From NCBI GenBank assembly GCA_019916065.1, contig CM034243.1:4588001-4652000 (forward strand): a stretch of DNA of 64,000 nucleotides, read 5' to 3'. Source of the DNA: Vitellaria paradoxa. Lineage: Eukaryota > Streptophyta > Magnoliopsida > Ericales > Sapotaceae. The position numbers were made by a program, and so were the translations under genes. The notes under the pieces were generated by a model. It made no database searches. It saw only the letters and a list, made by a program, of their open reading frames with translations, and was not told the DNA's origin. This document shows, piece after piece, positions 37,467 to 50,845 of this stretch; the stretch's first letter is position 1; each line of letters opens with the position of its first letter.

Positions 37467-40400
37467 ATGGCGACTGCGAACCCTTTCGATTTGCTGGGCG
37501 ATGACGATAACGATGACCCGTCACAGCTGATTGCTTCTCAGCAGCTCAAGATCGCGCAGCCGAAGAAGGCGGTGGGTCCCACTCAAGCGACGACTCAGCA
37601 GACCAAGCCTGCCGCCAAATTACCCGCCAAGCCTCTCCCTCCGTCTCAGGCCGGTGAGCTTTTTATTCGTTACCAGTCTAATCTTTACAATCATGCATAG
37701 TGTGTAGGACTAGAACAGGTGTTAATTGATGTCATTTAGAGATTTGTGCTTTGGATGCTTTGGTTTCATTTTATTCTAATGGTCTCTGTGGTCGCTTATT
37801 ATGGACACTGTCTGCGCTGATATTTTGGTCCTTTCGTCCTTCGTAAGTTTCTGGTAGGTGTCGCAACTGCATGTACAAATAAGGTTTAGCACTTTCAATC
37901 CGATGCAATTCCTATTGTCAGGGAAACTAGTAAGAGAAGTTTTGGGTAGAACCAAGCACTTAATATAATAAATCTAGAACTGAGATTTTTTGAATGTCTA
38001 ATTTGATGTGTTTTTGTTACCCCAAATTTTATGAGCCCGGAGAGGGGGGAAAATGAAATGAAAGGAACTTCTCAAGCTATGTTATAAAATGGATGGTAGT
38101 TTATAAGTCTTTGAGAGTGACAGTTGTTTGATTAGTGAAATGAATTCCTAGATATGTGTTCCTTGGCATTCACAGCCTCGCCTCTTTTATATACATACAT
38201 ATATATATTTATATATTATTTCTAATTATTTGGTTAAATGTTCTTGTGAGTAGTGAGGGAGGCAAAGAATGGAGGAGGACGTGGGGGAGGCCGAGGTAGT
38301 GGACGTGGATATGGACGTGGTCGTGGCGGCGGTGGATTTAATAGAGACCAAACCAACAGTGAGTATTTATTCAGCAATAGTGGATTTTCTGGTGGTCAAG
38401 GTGGCACTGAAGACAGAGATACTGGGAAGTTCTCTGAAAGGCGTGGTAGCTATGGTGGACCACGTGATTCTTTCCGTGGTGGTCGTCGTGGTGGTTTTAC
38501 TGATGGAGAAGCTGGAGATGGGGAACGTCCTCGTAGGACTTATGACCGCCACAGTGGAACTGGACAAGGGTAAATGCGTCCCTCTTGTCAGTCATTATAT
38601 TTTATGTTTTGGTTGCCTCCATGGTACATGGTTATTTATCCTGCATTTTAGGCCTTGTATGTGTATATATGTATTCTTATGGCTTTACTTCATTGTAAGT
38701 GCAGAAATGATTTCAAACGTGAAGGATCTGGTCGAGGAAACTGGGGAGCACCAACTGATGAACTTGCTCGGTTAGTGTTTCTCTGTCTGCTTCAGCTATC
38801 CATATGATTTTTGGGGCTGTGTGTTATGTTTGAACATACTTTACTTGCCCTTCTAAATTAAACTTTGTCCTTTACATTTTCCCAGAGAGACCAAGGTGGT
38901 TGTCAATGAAGGTGAGAAGAATCAGATTGCTGAGAAGCCCTTAGGAGAGGAGGATGCTGCAGATGTTAGCAAGGAGAAACCTCCAAATGAGGGGGAAGAG
39001 AAAGAACCTGAGAATAAGGTGAACTCTATTATCATGTTATGTACATCTTTAATTCAAATATTCACCTTCTTATGATTATGTCCTCATCTCTCCTGAGCAC
39101 TGACTTTGTGGCAACAAAAAAATGCAATTGCTCATCCCGCTAAGTTTAAGCCAACAAGTTTCATGGCTTTCAACCGCTTCATGTGTTAATTTCTTTATAA
39201 GAATGCCAGCCAATTTAGTTGCTGAGTATCCCCATGAGAACCATTATTTCTTATTTCATATAATTTTTATTTATTAATCTACTTTTTCATAATAAACTTA
39301 CATTATGGTCTTTTACTGCTTCAACATTGAATTTGAATTTATTAATGGGAGTGGTCATCAAAATGCCTCCTAGAGAAGCATCCAACATTTATATCGCTTC
39401 AATGTTCAAGGTATTGATCAACAATAAATCCTTCATTACAATAGTGGCAGGTTTTATGAAGAGGAAGTTTGTATGTCTCTAAAGGCAGTTCATCTGTTGC
39501 ACTAGCATGATGATGCAATTTTATGGATATATAACTATGCTTAGATTAATTTTTCCTTAAAAATTTTGTAGGAGATGACACTTGAGGAGTATGAGAAAGT
39601 GCTGGAAGGGAAGAGGAAGGCACTGCAAGTGCTTAAAACTGAAGAAAGGAAGGTGAATGTTGACAAAGAGTTTGCATCTATGCAACAACTCTCAAATAAG
39701 AAGGGCAATGATGATGTCTTCATTAAATTGGTGAAATCCGCTGACACTCCTTGATTTTTCATTTATTTGTTAACCTCACAAATATATTAATTCTCTTGTA
39801 CTTTGGTATTGTTGTATGTAGGGTTCTGATAAGGATAAGCGAAAAGAGATTGCTGAAAAGGAAGAGAGAGCCAAAAAGGTACTACTTCCACATTTTCTTC
39901 CGCGTGTACTGAGTTGCCTGGTCATCTGGGAGACATTGTTTGACCTCATTCCAAATTCACGTGGCACGTGTATTATATTTTCTATAGCATTGTGTTTGTG
40001 ATGATGTGTTAACTGTTTTGTCGTCTTATTTGTTGAGCCTTTTGGTTCCCTCTATTCTAACTGTTTGTCCCCACTTTGTACAGCCTGGTTAAGGCATTTT
40101 TATATGCTCATGATTTGGATCTCCATGAGCTAAGCAGACTTTTTAACAGGCCGTTTGGTTGGATGGAAATAGGAAGGAGGGAAGGGGGAGGGGGATAATG
40201 TACCGTTTCCACTGTTTGGTGAGAAAAGTGGGAAGGAAGAGGGGGTAGAAGAGTGGGTGTGGGACCCACATTTTTTGATATCGCAAATTTGGACGGAAAA
40301 GCAGGGAGAGGTGGTGAGAAAATTTTAAAAGTGGGACCCACTTTTTTAATAAAAAAATAATTTTAATACAAAAAATAAATTATAACATATACACACACGT

Positions 40401-42058
40401 GTATATCCCTTTTATTTCCTTCTACTTTTCCACTCTACCAAAAACACTTACTTCTACTATTCCTTCCCCTATTCCTGCCTTCCATTTTTTCATTGTACAA
40501 AACATATTGTAAGTGTATCTGCTCCACATTAAAATGGTAATATAAAAAAGGTATGTTAATGTCTATAAGGCAATAGGGGGGCTGTCTCTTGAGCACTTGC
40601 CTTGGGGTTGGGACTCCCAACTGATCGTTACTTGGTATTATAAGCAAACAAGTCAGAAAAATCCAGTTCCTTGGACTTCTCTTTTAGAACTTGATTGCAC
40701 GCCTTTCACTTCCAAGAGTTGGTTCTTGCATTGCCTTTGCTAGACACTTGGCAAATTGTAGAACTTTAATTTTTCAAGTTTGTCTAAATGTAGTCCAAGT
40801 GTGCCTACTGGTTGCTGGATTTTTCCATTAGGTGTTTGTGCTACTTGTTTTGAAATAATTCTTGCAGATGCTGACTGAGGTAGTGGAATGTTTTAGCTGC
40901 TCTGTTATTCCAGCGTGTTTTCTATAATCATTTTCATTAACAGGAGAGTAGACTATAATTTATTACTGTACAAGTCATGCATCCAAATACTGGTGTTATT
41001 TTAGGTAGTTTGATTAGATGGTAACAACTAAGTGACGGTCTTTTTGACATGTCTTGCTTTATTACTTGCTCATTCATTTCCAAATGTCCAGCTTACCCCT
41101 AAACTTAAATGGTTAATCTTTGTAGCAATTCATCGGATTCTATCTTCTATCTTAATTGCCCATAATATCTTTCATTTGCATATCATTGGCCAAATTTTAT
41201 TAAAAAAAAGTAATGTTTAATCTATTGTATTGTGTTGGGTTTGAGAAGCATGCATCGATACGTCGTAAGAAGCCTAGTGTTTGAATATCTGATCCTCCCT
41301 GACCCTGTAATGCTGGGCTTATTTTGGTTGTTAGCCCCTACCTCTACCCGCTTAATTTTACTGGTAAATGTTTTGCCATATTTGATGAACACGAGAACGT
41401 GAGAGGTAAGGTTCCTTATTGTGCAGTACTTGTTAATCAGAGTTGGTCCATGTGATGAATGTGGACGATTTTCGATTGTGTAGAGAAACCTAAGCAAGCA
41501 AGAAGATCCGGACTCACCTCAGGGTTGAAGCTATGCTAAGTGACCATTGCATGGCGCAATTTCCTCCTAAACATTAGCATTCGTGGCGAGTTCCATGTAA
41601 ATTTTCAGATACTTGGATGTTGGATCAAGCTGGAAGTCATACTTATGAAGAGCATAAGCTGGGGCCTCTTATTTTCTCCTGAATGTGTGGTTATTTTCTA
41701 TGGCTGCTTGGGCAGATTATGACTAAAAAAATTCCCAATTCCAAGTGTGAACTTGCATCGCGAATAAATTTTATACTATATGGAAGCCCATAAACAAGTG
41801 AATCATTTTGTGCATTTGAATTGTTTTTAATAAATTGTCCGTGTTAATTGACCGTATGCATATACTCTGTTACAGTCTGTCAGCATTAATCAGTTCTTAA
41901 AGCCTGCTGAAGGGGAGAGGTACCACACACCTGGGGGACGTGGTCGGGGGCGTGGGCGTGGTTCCAGAGGGGGTTACAGTGGTGGCAGCCCAATGAGCAA
42001 TGTGGCAGCCCCTAGAATTGAAGATCCTGGGCAGTTCCCAACCTTAGGGGCCAAGTGA
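37467..42058 (+). CDS. RGGA: RGG-repeat mRNA-binding protein, HABP4/SERBP1 family
   Basis: Seven coding exons: 37467-37653, 38254-38569, 38705-38770, 38886-39018, 39572-39730, 39822-39878 and 41876-42058. All junctions are GT-AG and keep frame, giving 366 residues. The start ATGGCGACTGCG is chosen because family members begin MATANPFDLLG. The N-terminus has the NPFDLLGDDD motif (5-14). Exon 2 encodes a Gly/Arg-rich RGG region (~65-165). The conserved hyaluronan/mRNA-binding domain includes MTLEEYEKVL (~236-245), and a second GRGRGRGRGSRGG stretch lies near 326-340. Arabidopsis RGGA binds RNA, is mostly cytoplasmic and perinuclear, and affects salt and drought responses. The 2-kb sixth intron carries a possible MITE, and part of it plus exon 7 is duplicated near 58.35-58.85 kb. 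Confidence 0.92.
40149..40500. mobile_element. Possible MITE in the last RGGA intron
   Basis: Starts with GGCCGTTTGGTTGGATGG, a common type of MITE terminus, and ends near a complementary-looking TTCCTGCCTTCCATTTTTTC. Two GTGGGACCCAC-type palindromic words lie inside. Inverted ends are imperfect and no target duplication was established. Confidence 0.4.
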
Positions 42059-44260
42059 GTGTCTCTCCCTGTCGATCTTCAAGGCCTTTCGTCTGGTCTT
42101 CTCTCTCTTTTTAGTGGAAATGGATTACAATAATGGAGTTTTGTGTTCCAAAAAAAGGGTTGTAAATTTCAGCTGTTCGTTCATGTGTTCTCATGTAACC
42201 TCCTCTCATACCTGCTACTCTATTGTCTCTCCTTCTGTTTCTGAAATTTTGGGGCACACGAAAATTTAATTTATGACTTTAGAAATGCTGTTGATCTGTT
42301 TTGTTTCGAGTTGTTTCGAGTCGGCGGAAGACAATTTACAAGTGATTCAATTGCACGAGGAAGGAGAAAAATGAAGCTGAGAAAACTTTTTAATTAATGC
42401 CCTTCTATTATTATTCAATGTGAATGTTTTTTTTCTGTGAATAATATTTTACTTATCTTTCGTTGTTTTAATTTAAAATGTTTTTATGAAGTATGAATAA
42501 AACAGTTTTTCAAGAAAATGGTTTACATTGAAAAAATTGGAGCCTAAAGCATTCAACTGAGGAGGCCTGTAATTGTTCTTTATCAAGTCAAATAGGGTAA
42601 GAGTGTCAATGGGTTTGGTCATTTGTGAGTCACTTTGCGGATCGGTAGCTGAGGGCTCGGTTTTTTAAATTATATGTGCTGAGTTTAGGCTTTCCTTTAT
42701 ACTCAGTTTATTAAATGAGCTAAGTTTAAGCTTTAGGAAGTTTATTTCATTAGATTCAAGGGCTTATATTTATAGTTTAGATTATGTTTGTAAATAGTTT
42801 TTGTTATATTTATATGTATGTGTGTGTGTGTAATGTAAGTATGTAATATGTTATAGATTTTATAAATTTGTTTTTCAGATATTTTATTGGTATTTAGCGT
42901 TGCTTGATTTTTTTAGAGTCATTTTATTTTTTATTGAAATGTATTAGGATTTTAGATTTTTGAAAGTTGTATAGAACTTCTCAAATTATAAATTACTCTG
43001 AAAATTAAAATAATCTTAAATATGAATTATTCTTATTATATAGATTATTATTTGATTAAAATAACGATTTGATAGGAAAAGTGTCTTAGATATATATTTT
43101 AACTTGTATGGAACCCTATCATTGAAGTTGAAATTTGACTTTTCAGAAATATAAAATACTTTTTATAATAAAGATTATTTGTTGATAAAATAAAGATTTG
43201 ATAATATTAAATAAAGTTTTTAATTTTTGGAGATATTTGATACAGATAAGCCTCAATAATTTTTAATGAATTGAGTGAGCCCAAGCTTTGACTCTAGCTC
43301 AATAAATATGGGATGAATCAAGTTTGAGCGCAATATCTTAGTTGAACTCTCAGGTAATCTGGTTTTAAAGCTATTTTAGTTTAATGCATTAATATTTTTT
43401 CGTTTTATTTTGTAGAATTCAAAATATTTAATTTTATATATTTAATTTCTAATTTCATTATCTTATAAGAGGATAATTTTATAATAAATTAAATTTAAAA
43501 CTTATTTATAATTTAATTTCCATTTATATATATTAAGCAATGATAGACTAAGGTTTTAACCCTACTGTCCATCTTCCTACGAGTGCATGTTAATACCCCT
43601 CCCCCTTAGGTTAGGCTAGGCTTGAGTTTGATATAATGCATGCTGTTATGTTCTAAAAATAAATAAATAAAAATAAAATTAAGAAATAATGAATTTCAAG
43701 TCTTACCATCTTTCTTTTTTTGTTTTAAAATCTTTAAAAACTTTTATTTTTACTTATGAAATTAGTGAAAACCGACCACCAATTCAAATAAAAATTTATT
43801 ACAATCTAGTCCTAACGTATCAAAAATGTATTAAATCACATACAATTGAAACAGACTAAATCAATTTATTTCCTATATCTATATCTGTATCTATAACCGA
43901 CAAAATCGATTTAATTTCTATATCTATATCTATAACCGACTAATTAGATTTGAAGATCTAGTCCCTTACAGGCCTGATCACAACGCATGCAAGCATGGTG
44001 CATGGGAATATTGAAACTGAAGCACGTGGGCTTGGATTTACCAAAGCCCCCAAATTCTCTTTTTATGTTACGGCTAGCATTGCCTTCAAGGACGTTGCAC
44101 CATCTCATGCACGCGAAATACTAACTTTTGTGGTAACGAAAGCATATTCATGCAAATTATTCACATTCATTGGACATCTTCTGCCATTGGTTCTACTAGC
44201 CTACAAAAGAATAATAGTAAAGCTCTGAATGTGAACCCTTAACCAATATATATATATATA
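42059..44260. other. RGGA 3' region and intergenic DNA up to RABD2
   Basis: The first ~300 bp probably form the RGGA 3' UTR. The rest is AT-rich. A block at about 42600-43340 has GGGCTCGGTT, GAGTGAGCCCAAGC and CTCAATAAATATGGG words resembling a decayed hAT MITE of the type at 61880-62146. No gene is supported, including in the GC-richer 43980-44200. Confidence 0.45.
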
Positions 44261-44290
44261 TATATATACCTGCCAAGAACAATGAAATGA

Positions 44291-44293
<3 letters not shown>

Positions 44294-44349
<56 letters not shown>
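44294..44349. repeat. (GA)n microsatellite downstream of RABD2
   Basis: About 27 uninterrupted GA units, just beyond the RABD2 stop codon on the side of its 3' end, preceded by a (TA)n tract at 44248-44268. Confidence 0.95.
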
Positions 44350-44637
44350 AATCGAAAACTGCTATAAATGTGGAAATTTAATAAAAGAGGATATCTATGA
44401 AGAACAAACAATTCTAACATTAATAAACAATCTTCATTTGTACATGCTTTTTATATTCAAATATTTTTAAAAGAATAGGACCAATCATAACACAGGTTTC
44501 CAAATCACAATGAAAAGGCAAATCTAGAGAATTTTAGTAGTAGTAGTTTTTGAGTTGACACTGTCACGCAATGCTTTTACATGCCATATAGAAGGACCGA
44601 GCAGCAGCCTCAGGCACTACACGAACCTACTTTATGC

Positions 44638-47600
44638 TTAAGAAGAACAGCAGCCACTGCTCTGTGCAACAGGCTGTCCGCGGATATTCACTGTTGGAGG
44701 CTTGGCATTGTTTGCGGCTGGTTGGCTAGCCATCCTGAATTTAGGAAACAAATAATAATTAAAAAAATTAACGTCAAACGAATCATTAGAAAGTCATCAC
44801 ACATTTAAGATTTGCTGATATATTTGTGGTAGGTACAAGACAGCAAACTCTTGGGATTACACTCCCTTGCGAGCGCTCCCACTAACCTTGCCCTAGGCTA
44901 ACATGAGGGAGGTAAATCGGGGGATATGCGACACAGCAGCCAGGAATCGAACCCCCACCGCACCACTGGGAGTACCAGCGGAAGATGAGGCCCGCCCTTT
45001 GCCACTGCACCATGTGCGCCGGGGGCCAAGACAGCAAACTCTAAATCAATAGGATTATTGCTTTTACACTACTGTACAAATTGTGAAAATCATTGACACC
45101 CCTAAACTTTAAAAACCTATATTCATTCCTCATGTACTTGAAACTAAAGCAAAAACACTGTAAAGTTTTCTAGTGAAAAGACAAAATTGTCAATCCAGAG
45201 TTAAATTGAGTCAGGGGGAAGTTACTAAAAGTCAAATCTTTTTTTTTGACTGATTTTCTAATGTTTTCACTTTAATCTAAACAAGAAGGGGTGTAACGGA
45301 TGATTTTTCAAGTTTTGAGAGTACTAGTAATTTTTACATTTACGAGTGTAAAAGCAATTAGGACTAAATTCACTTACCCAAAAAAAAAAAAAAAATTACG
45401 ACTAAATTAATAGTAGACAATCGCAATGCAAAATATCGAAGTACTTGGCTCGAATCAAGCTCATGGACCAAATCAATTCGACCAACCTACACCAAATTCA
45501 TCCATTTAAGTTTTGTATATATGATAAGTTGTGGTTTAGTTATAGGTTGGCCACCTCAGACTCAAGTCCAGTCAAATTTTCCAACCTACACATTAGGGGG
45601 ACAATTTCACTCTCGCCAAATAAACCTAACCATCCCATCAATTCAGTTTCAAAATCAATTTAAAAAAAGAATTAAAGATCCAAAGGCTAAAACTTCAGCT
45701 AGAGGGCATACATGAGCTAAATAAAGGTGGGAATTCCAGGCTTTTTATTGACCTTTCCACAGGATATTTCATTACAAACTCCAGCAGTTTGTCAAGACCA
45801 TGGGTGTGAAAAAAAAATGCAATTTGAAATAAATAAATTTCCTGCAGTGGCACCTACCTATCTTTTATTGCAGCAGCCATAGCCATGAAAGCCTGCTCCA
45901 CATTAGTAGCATCTTTTGCACTAGTCTCCATGAATGGAATGCCCATTTCATCAGCAAACGCCTAAAAGAAATGAAGTAAATACGTAATTCTCCCTCAAGA
46001 GGTAAGTTTGAGATGTATCTTCCAAAATAACAACAAAATCCTTCAGTAAGTAACAGAGCTAGTGTTTACCTTGCCTGTTTCATAAGAAACAACTTTATTT
46101 GCAGTGAGATCACATTTGTTCCCAACAAGTAGCTTGTTGACATTATCACTTGCATAGCGATCAATCTCATTCAGCCACTGTTTGACATTGTTGAAGCTCT
46201 CTTGGTCAGTAACGTCATAAACCACCTGCAGGAAGCCACACACCCCCCCCCCCAAAAAAAAAGTATAAGCCAAAATCATCATGCAGATATACCAATTAGC
46301 TAACAGAAAAGTAAGAGTTCACGAAGCAGAGAACTCACTATAATGCCATGTGCTCCACGGTAGTAGCTGCTAGTGATTGTCCTAAAACGTTCTTGTCCTG
46401 CAGTGTCCCACTGTACATGAAATTGAGAAGCAAACTGAGCATTTCTTTAGACAATAAGAAACCAAAGCCTACAAGAGAAAAAATATCTTATTGAATGCCA
46501 AAAGTGCAGAGCATGAAGTAAAGGTATGGTCAGAAGGCCATTGACAGTATTAAATGAAGAATATAGCAGAATTTTGGGTATCAAAGAGAAAGGGGGACGT
46601 CCACTTCCTTTCTGATATGGAACATATAAACAGGTAGGTGAATCCCTTGCAGAATCTAAGTCAACAAAAAATTGATATTATTAAAAGAACATTCAGAGAA
46701 CAAACAAAAGCCTACAATTTGAAGTTTGATAGTCTTCCCATCCTGCTCCACAGTGCGTATTTTCTACAAGGAAAAATGCATAAGATTACAGAAATCATTA
46801 ACCCAGTTGTCCAAGCCAAAATCAACCTAACTACTTGGCAATTCAGTAATATTTACTTACAAAATCAACTCCAATGGTGCTTATGTAACTTTCCAAATAG
46901 GAATCATCCTATATACCCAAAAAAAAAAAAAGAGTAAATCATCAGAAACCAAAAGATATATATCAAATAGAAACAACAAAAATGCACATAAACTTCAGTA
47001 ATTCAAGACCCTAAATAAACATTCACGGTGAGGTAAGTAATGTAGGCAGCAAAATAAGCATCCCAAGCGTAGAGAATCATGCATAGTTCATCTTTAGTAC
47101 AAAGAGCATTTCAAAAGCCAGGATTGTCGTGGATGGAATGTACTTTCATTCTAGGTCACCTTCCAGAAGCAAGCAACATAAAATTCAAGTAGACTTGGTG
47201 GGAAATGAGAGGTAAAAACAGTATCAGGGGAAAAAAGGCTTATAGAAAAACAAAGGATAATGCTTCCCATAAATGGAATGCAAATGGTTCAGTACCTGGA
47301 ATGAGAAAACAACATGGTAAACTATGTGGTACAATTTAATTAGCTCATGTTTACCACACTAACGGAATGTATAAAGATACTTCTAGGTGTTGGAAGCATC
47401 TTTATATAAATAATTAGACATCAAATAGAACTTATAAAACATAATCTATTAAAATTTTGAATTTATTTATTTATTTATTTTTTTACACATTCAAAATTTA
47501 ATATGTAAAAACACACTCCTAAGTCTATCTTGTATAATTCGATAAATTAACATACCTTTGACTTGAGCTTTTTTGACAGCAATCCATTGTGGGTTGCATT

Positions 47601-50540
47601 CTTCTAGGCTCATCCTCATCACATGCTTTATTATTTAAAACCAAAAAAAAAAAGTTGTTCTCTAGATGCACTATGACCACCTTCTTAATTCTTATCCTGA
47701 GAAGACTTTCATCTTTCTAGTCATTCATTATATTTGAATATTATGTTTCTCATCATACCGTATATCAAAAACGTTTGGATTTAAATCAATGATATGCTAG
47801 TCTTGTGGTATGGAATAAACAATGTTATATCACAATTGGGAGCAGGCAAGGATTCAGGGCTTTGGGCATGGCTTTAGTTGGGCTTTTGCTTGACCCCATT
47901 ACTTTTGCAGCAATCATCAGCACAATTTACACAAGTTCAATGAAGTTATAGAGATAAAAAGGAGTAGTCAATATAATTTTTGTTTTTTTTTTTTCCTTTT
48001 TATTTTATCCATCATAAAAAATCGAACATCATATGTAATGTGGGTTGATGAAATATTTTTGAGCTGAAATTGGAGGGACCTTGGTTGATTTGAGGTTCTG
48101 TCAGACTATACTTTAGAAGTGAAAAACACGAAGACCAAAAAGTGGTGGTATGATATACAGGTCTAATTGGACACATTTAAAATTGTAGAATAAATTGGAA
48201 CACTAGAAATGCAGTCTTGCAATTACGCTGTTGACTAACAGAAATCTTCTTATTGGATTTTTAGTTATTTATTTGAGTGGTGGGAATCCGTGAGCCACCC
48301 ACCTGCCCATATGTCTACCATTGCCAACAACCAGATTTATTTTATAAGTAGGCATGTCATTCACATTCATGTCCAACTCTCCCACATGCCTTGAGCAAAT
48401 ATGCATGAAGTTACAAACATGGGTGAGCCCTTTACAAATTCAATGGCATGATTCACCACCTAACTATCCAGGAGAGCAGCGGTATATAAAGTTCTTGTAA
48501 CAGGGTAAGTTTCAGTCCAAGCATGAAGAATTTATGAAATTTATTCAACCATTAAAGAATAAAATCTACATGCTCAATATTTAGCCAAACCAAATTAATT
48601 AGTACAACATGCATTTAAAAAAAATATATCCATTTAGTTATACAAAAAATAAATTGAAACAATTTCCATCTGCAACTAAAACTAGATCCTGAGAACTTAC
48701 AGCAAATCTCAGAAGAAGACACGATTTTCCAACACCTGAATCTCCAATAAGCAAAAGCTTGAACAGATAGTCACTGCAAAAGCAAGCAAGAGAATTCATT
48801 TTTTGGAATTAGTTGTGTCATGAAAGAAAAAAAATATGGTGACTCAATCCCACCATCCCCCCTAACTTTCTAAGTGACTTGCTCCTTTTTTACAAAAGAA
48901 ACAATAATCCCCTTAATAATAATAATAAAAAAAGGGCAGCCCGGTGCACGAATAATCCCCTTAATAATAATTTAAAAAAAAAAAAAAGTCATTTAAACCC
49001 AAAGCCCTCCCTGTTACACAGTTTAAGTATTCCCTCTCTCCATTAAAATGCTTTGTGAAGGTGCTGCCTTGTAAATATAACTTAGAATCAGAATACAAAT
49101 CCCATTCAGTTCAAAATAAACAAGCTTAACCAGCTATTAGAGTTGCTGACATCTGAAACAATAGAATACACCAGGAGGTTCAGAAGTTGACGAATGTCCC
49201 ATAGTCTAGGTATTAAAAGCAAAATTTAAAAAATAGTATCCTGATTCTTGCCTCAACTTTCACCATGTGCAGGTGGGTTGTTATTATTATTATTATTATT
49301 TTTTTTGGGGGGGGGGGTAAGGGTGGGGTTGGTCATGTTCATGTTACTGGCTAATGCATTATTTTTTCTTTCCCAATCTCTAGACAGTGTTTATCAACAG
49401 AGTGTAGTGGGGCTATACTTGTCAACCATGCGGATGCATGTATTTATAAGACATGACTTTACAATCACACTTCCAGTGCCCTCACAGCTTTCGTAGTACT
49501 ATGAAAGAAAGATTGTAGCCTTTGCATTGGCATGCATTGAACTTTACGGTATTAACAACAAGAACAATGTAAGAAGCTATAACCAGAATTACAACGACAA
49601 AAAGACATGTCAGTGAGTCCAAAGAAAATATTGCTATTTATCGTGGAGTACCAAATAGGCCCAACTGATAAGGCACAAAGTATGTGCCCACATATCTTCT
49701 AAAAACCCTCCCTGCTGCTGGAATATTTTAAGAATATTTTAACCCTCAAAAACTCATAACAATGACTACACAACTTCACACATTTACCAATATAAGATAG
49801 TCAATCTTCATTCAAGGCTCAACAAGCTGTATATCACCCAACATAGTTCTCATCCTAAGGTGCTGTTGACTACACAAGTGGTGGACCACTCGCTAATTGT
49901 CAAATGACGATTTTCCCCAGCCAACTCCGTGGATTAAGAGGCACCTCAACAACATGAGTGCTAGTTAACCCCAAACATTTAAAAGAGGCTACTGTTATGT
50001 TGAACCCCATTAGTGATCAAACATCTGAACTGAATTCATCAACAGCTTTGTGTCAGAACTTTGAGGTATCCAAATTATTAGTACTATTCAGTTTAAAAAA
50101 AATTATTAGTACCATTTGTTTATAGACTTCAGTGGCTTAACAAAAGCAATACAATATTATCAGTACGCATATCAATAATATATGTAAATTAGATACAGCT
50201 CTATGCTAATTACATGGACATGCGTCACATGCAGATTAAAGGGGGGGGGGGAAGAAAAAAGCGACCTGCCTTTAGTTTAACACACAGACTAAAAGTCACA
50301 CAAGTAGATCTGGGTTCAGAATGTCCAAATCTAGGGTTAACAAACGAAACAATAATAATCATCCAGATTAAGCATCAAATCGATCATGTATAAGAACAAA
50401 CGGTCACATAACTGGAAACCGAAAATTAAAAAAAAAATTGCAAGTACTAAACAAATTCATCACAAATCACAGAAACTGAATCGAATTCAAAAAGGAAAAG
50501 ATAAGTTGAGGATTAATGGAACTTACTACTCTGGATTCAT
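44638..50540 (-). CDS. RABD2: RABD2 small GTPase (Rab1/Ypt1 type)
   Basis: Eight coding exons on the minus strand: 50527-50540, 48701-48773, 46861-46908, 46716-46763, 46339-46410, 46070-46225, 45858-45961 and 44638-44734. All junctions fit GT-AG and the product is 203 residues. Rab1/RABD proteins switch between GDP and GTP forms to drive ER-to-Golgi vesicle transport. Seen in sequence: start MNPEYDYLFK, P-loop GDSGVGKS (15-22), switch I around T40 in STIGVDF, WDTAGQE (62-68), NKCD (121-124), ETSAK (149-153) and the double-cysteine prenylation end GCCSS. The MASQPA linker and QIRGQPV-like tail (here NIRGQPV) are RABD2 hallmarks. SYETGK has Gly where RABD2 relatives usually have Ala. Intron 1 is 1.75 kb and carries a tiny insertion; the last intron carries a SINE. 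Confidence 0.95.
44852..45026 (-). mobile_element. SINE in the last RABD2 intron
   Basis: On the minus strand it opens GGCGCACATGGTGCAGTGGC (A-box region) and has a perfect B box GGTTCGATTCC about 60 bp later. A 16-bp duplication, CAAGACAGCAAACTCT, flanks it at 44836-44851 and 45027-45042. It has the same orientation as the host gene. It is well preserved, so insertion is probably recent. Confidence 0.87.
48924..48950. mobile_element. Tiny truncated insertion in RABD2 intron 1
   Basis: About 27 bp containing GGGCAGCCCGGTGCAC, the characteristic start of Au-type plant SINEs, lie between two copies of AATAATCCCCTTAATAATAA (48903-48922 and 48951-48970). The long duplication suggests an aborted or truncated retroposition. 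Template slippage is an alternative. Confidence 0.55.
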
Positions 50541-50783
50541 GATTGCGATTCTGATCGAGGAAGGTCCGACGTCGCCGGAAATTTACTGGTATTCCGGCGA
50601 GAAACTGGAATGACGGATCTTAACCGATGAAAACAGCTGTAGGGAGAGGGAGAGGGAGAGGAGAGAAAACACGGAAGAAGGGGAAAAAGAAAGAAGACTC
50701 CGAAAAAAGAGCTTTACGTACAGTTGAATTTATGCAATCCGCGCACGTTCACTTCAAAACACGTCTCACGCCCCGCAAGGGAA

Positions 50784-50791
50784 TATATAAA
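50784..50791 (-). promoter_or_regulatory. Possible TATA element of RABD2
   Basis: TTTATATA on the minus strand, about 245 bp upstream of the start codon. A CT-rich leader (complement of the GGGAGAGGGAGAGG stretch at 50640-50665) lies between it and the ATG. The surrounding AT-richness weakens the call. Confidence 0.35.
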
Positions 50792-50845
50792 TTATATTTT
50801 TTTATTGCTTAAATAATCGTTTGGTGAGCAAAATTTTGTATTCTT

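Noticed and set aside
38269..38775. 168-codon frame overlapping RGGA exon 2
   Set aside because: It is an alternative frame of the RGG exon rich in Val and Asp and crosses the true splice donor. The RGG frame matches the protein family.
43980..44228. 77-codon open frame beginning MVHGNIETEARGLG
   Set aside because: No family resemblance, no neighbouring exon signals and intergenic position. Most likely chance.
44941..45020. Possible tRNA gene on the minus strand (perfect B box)
   Set aside because: No cloverleaf can be drawn. The 16-bp flanking duplication shows it is a SINE.
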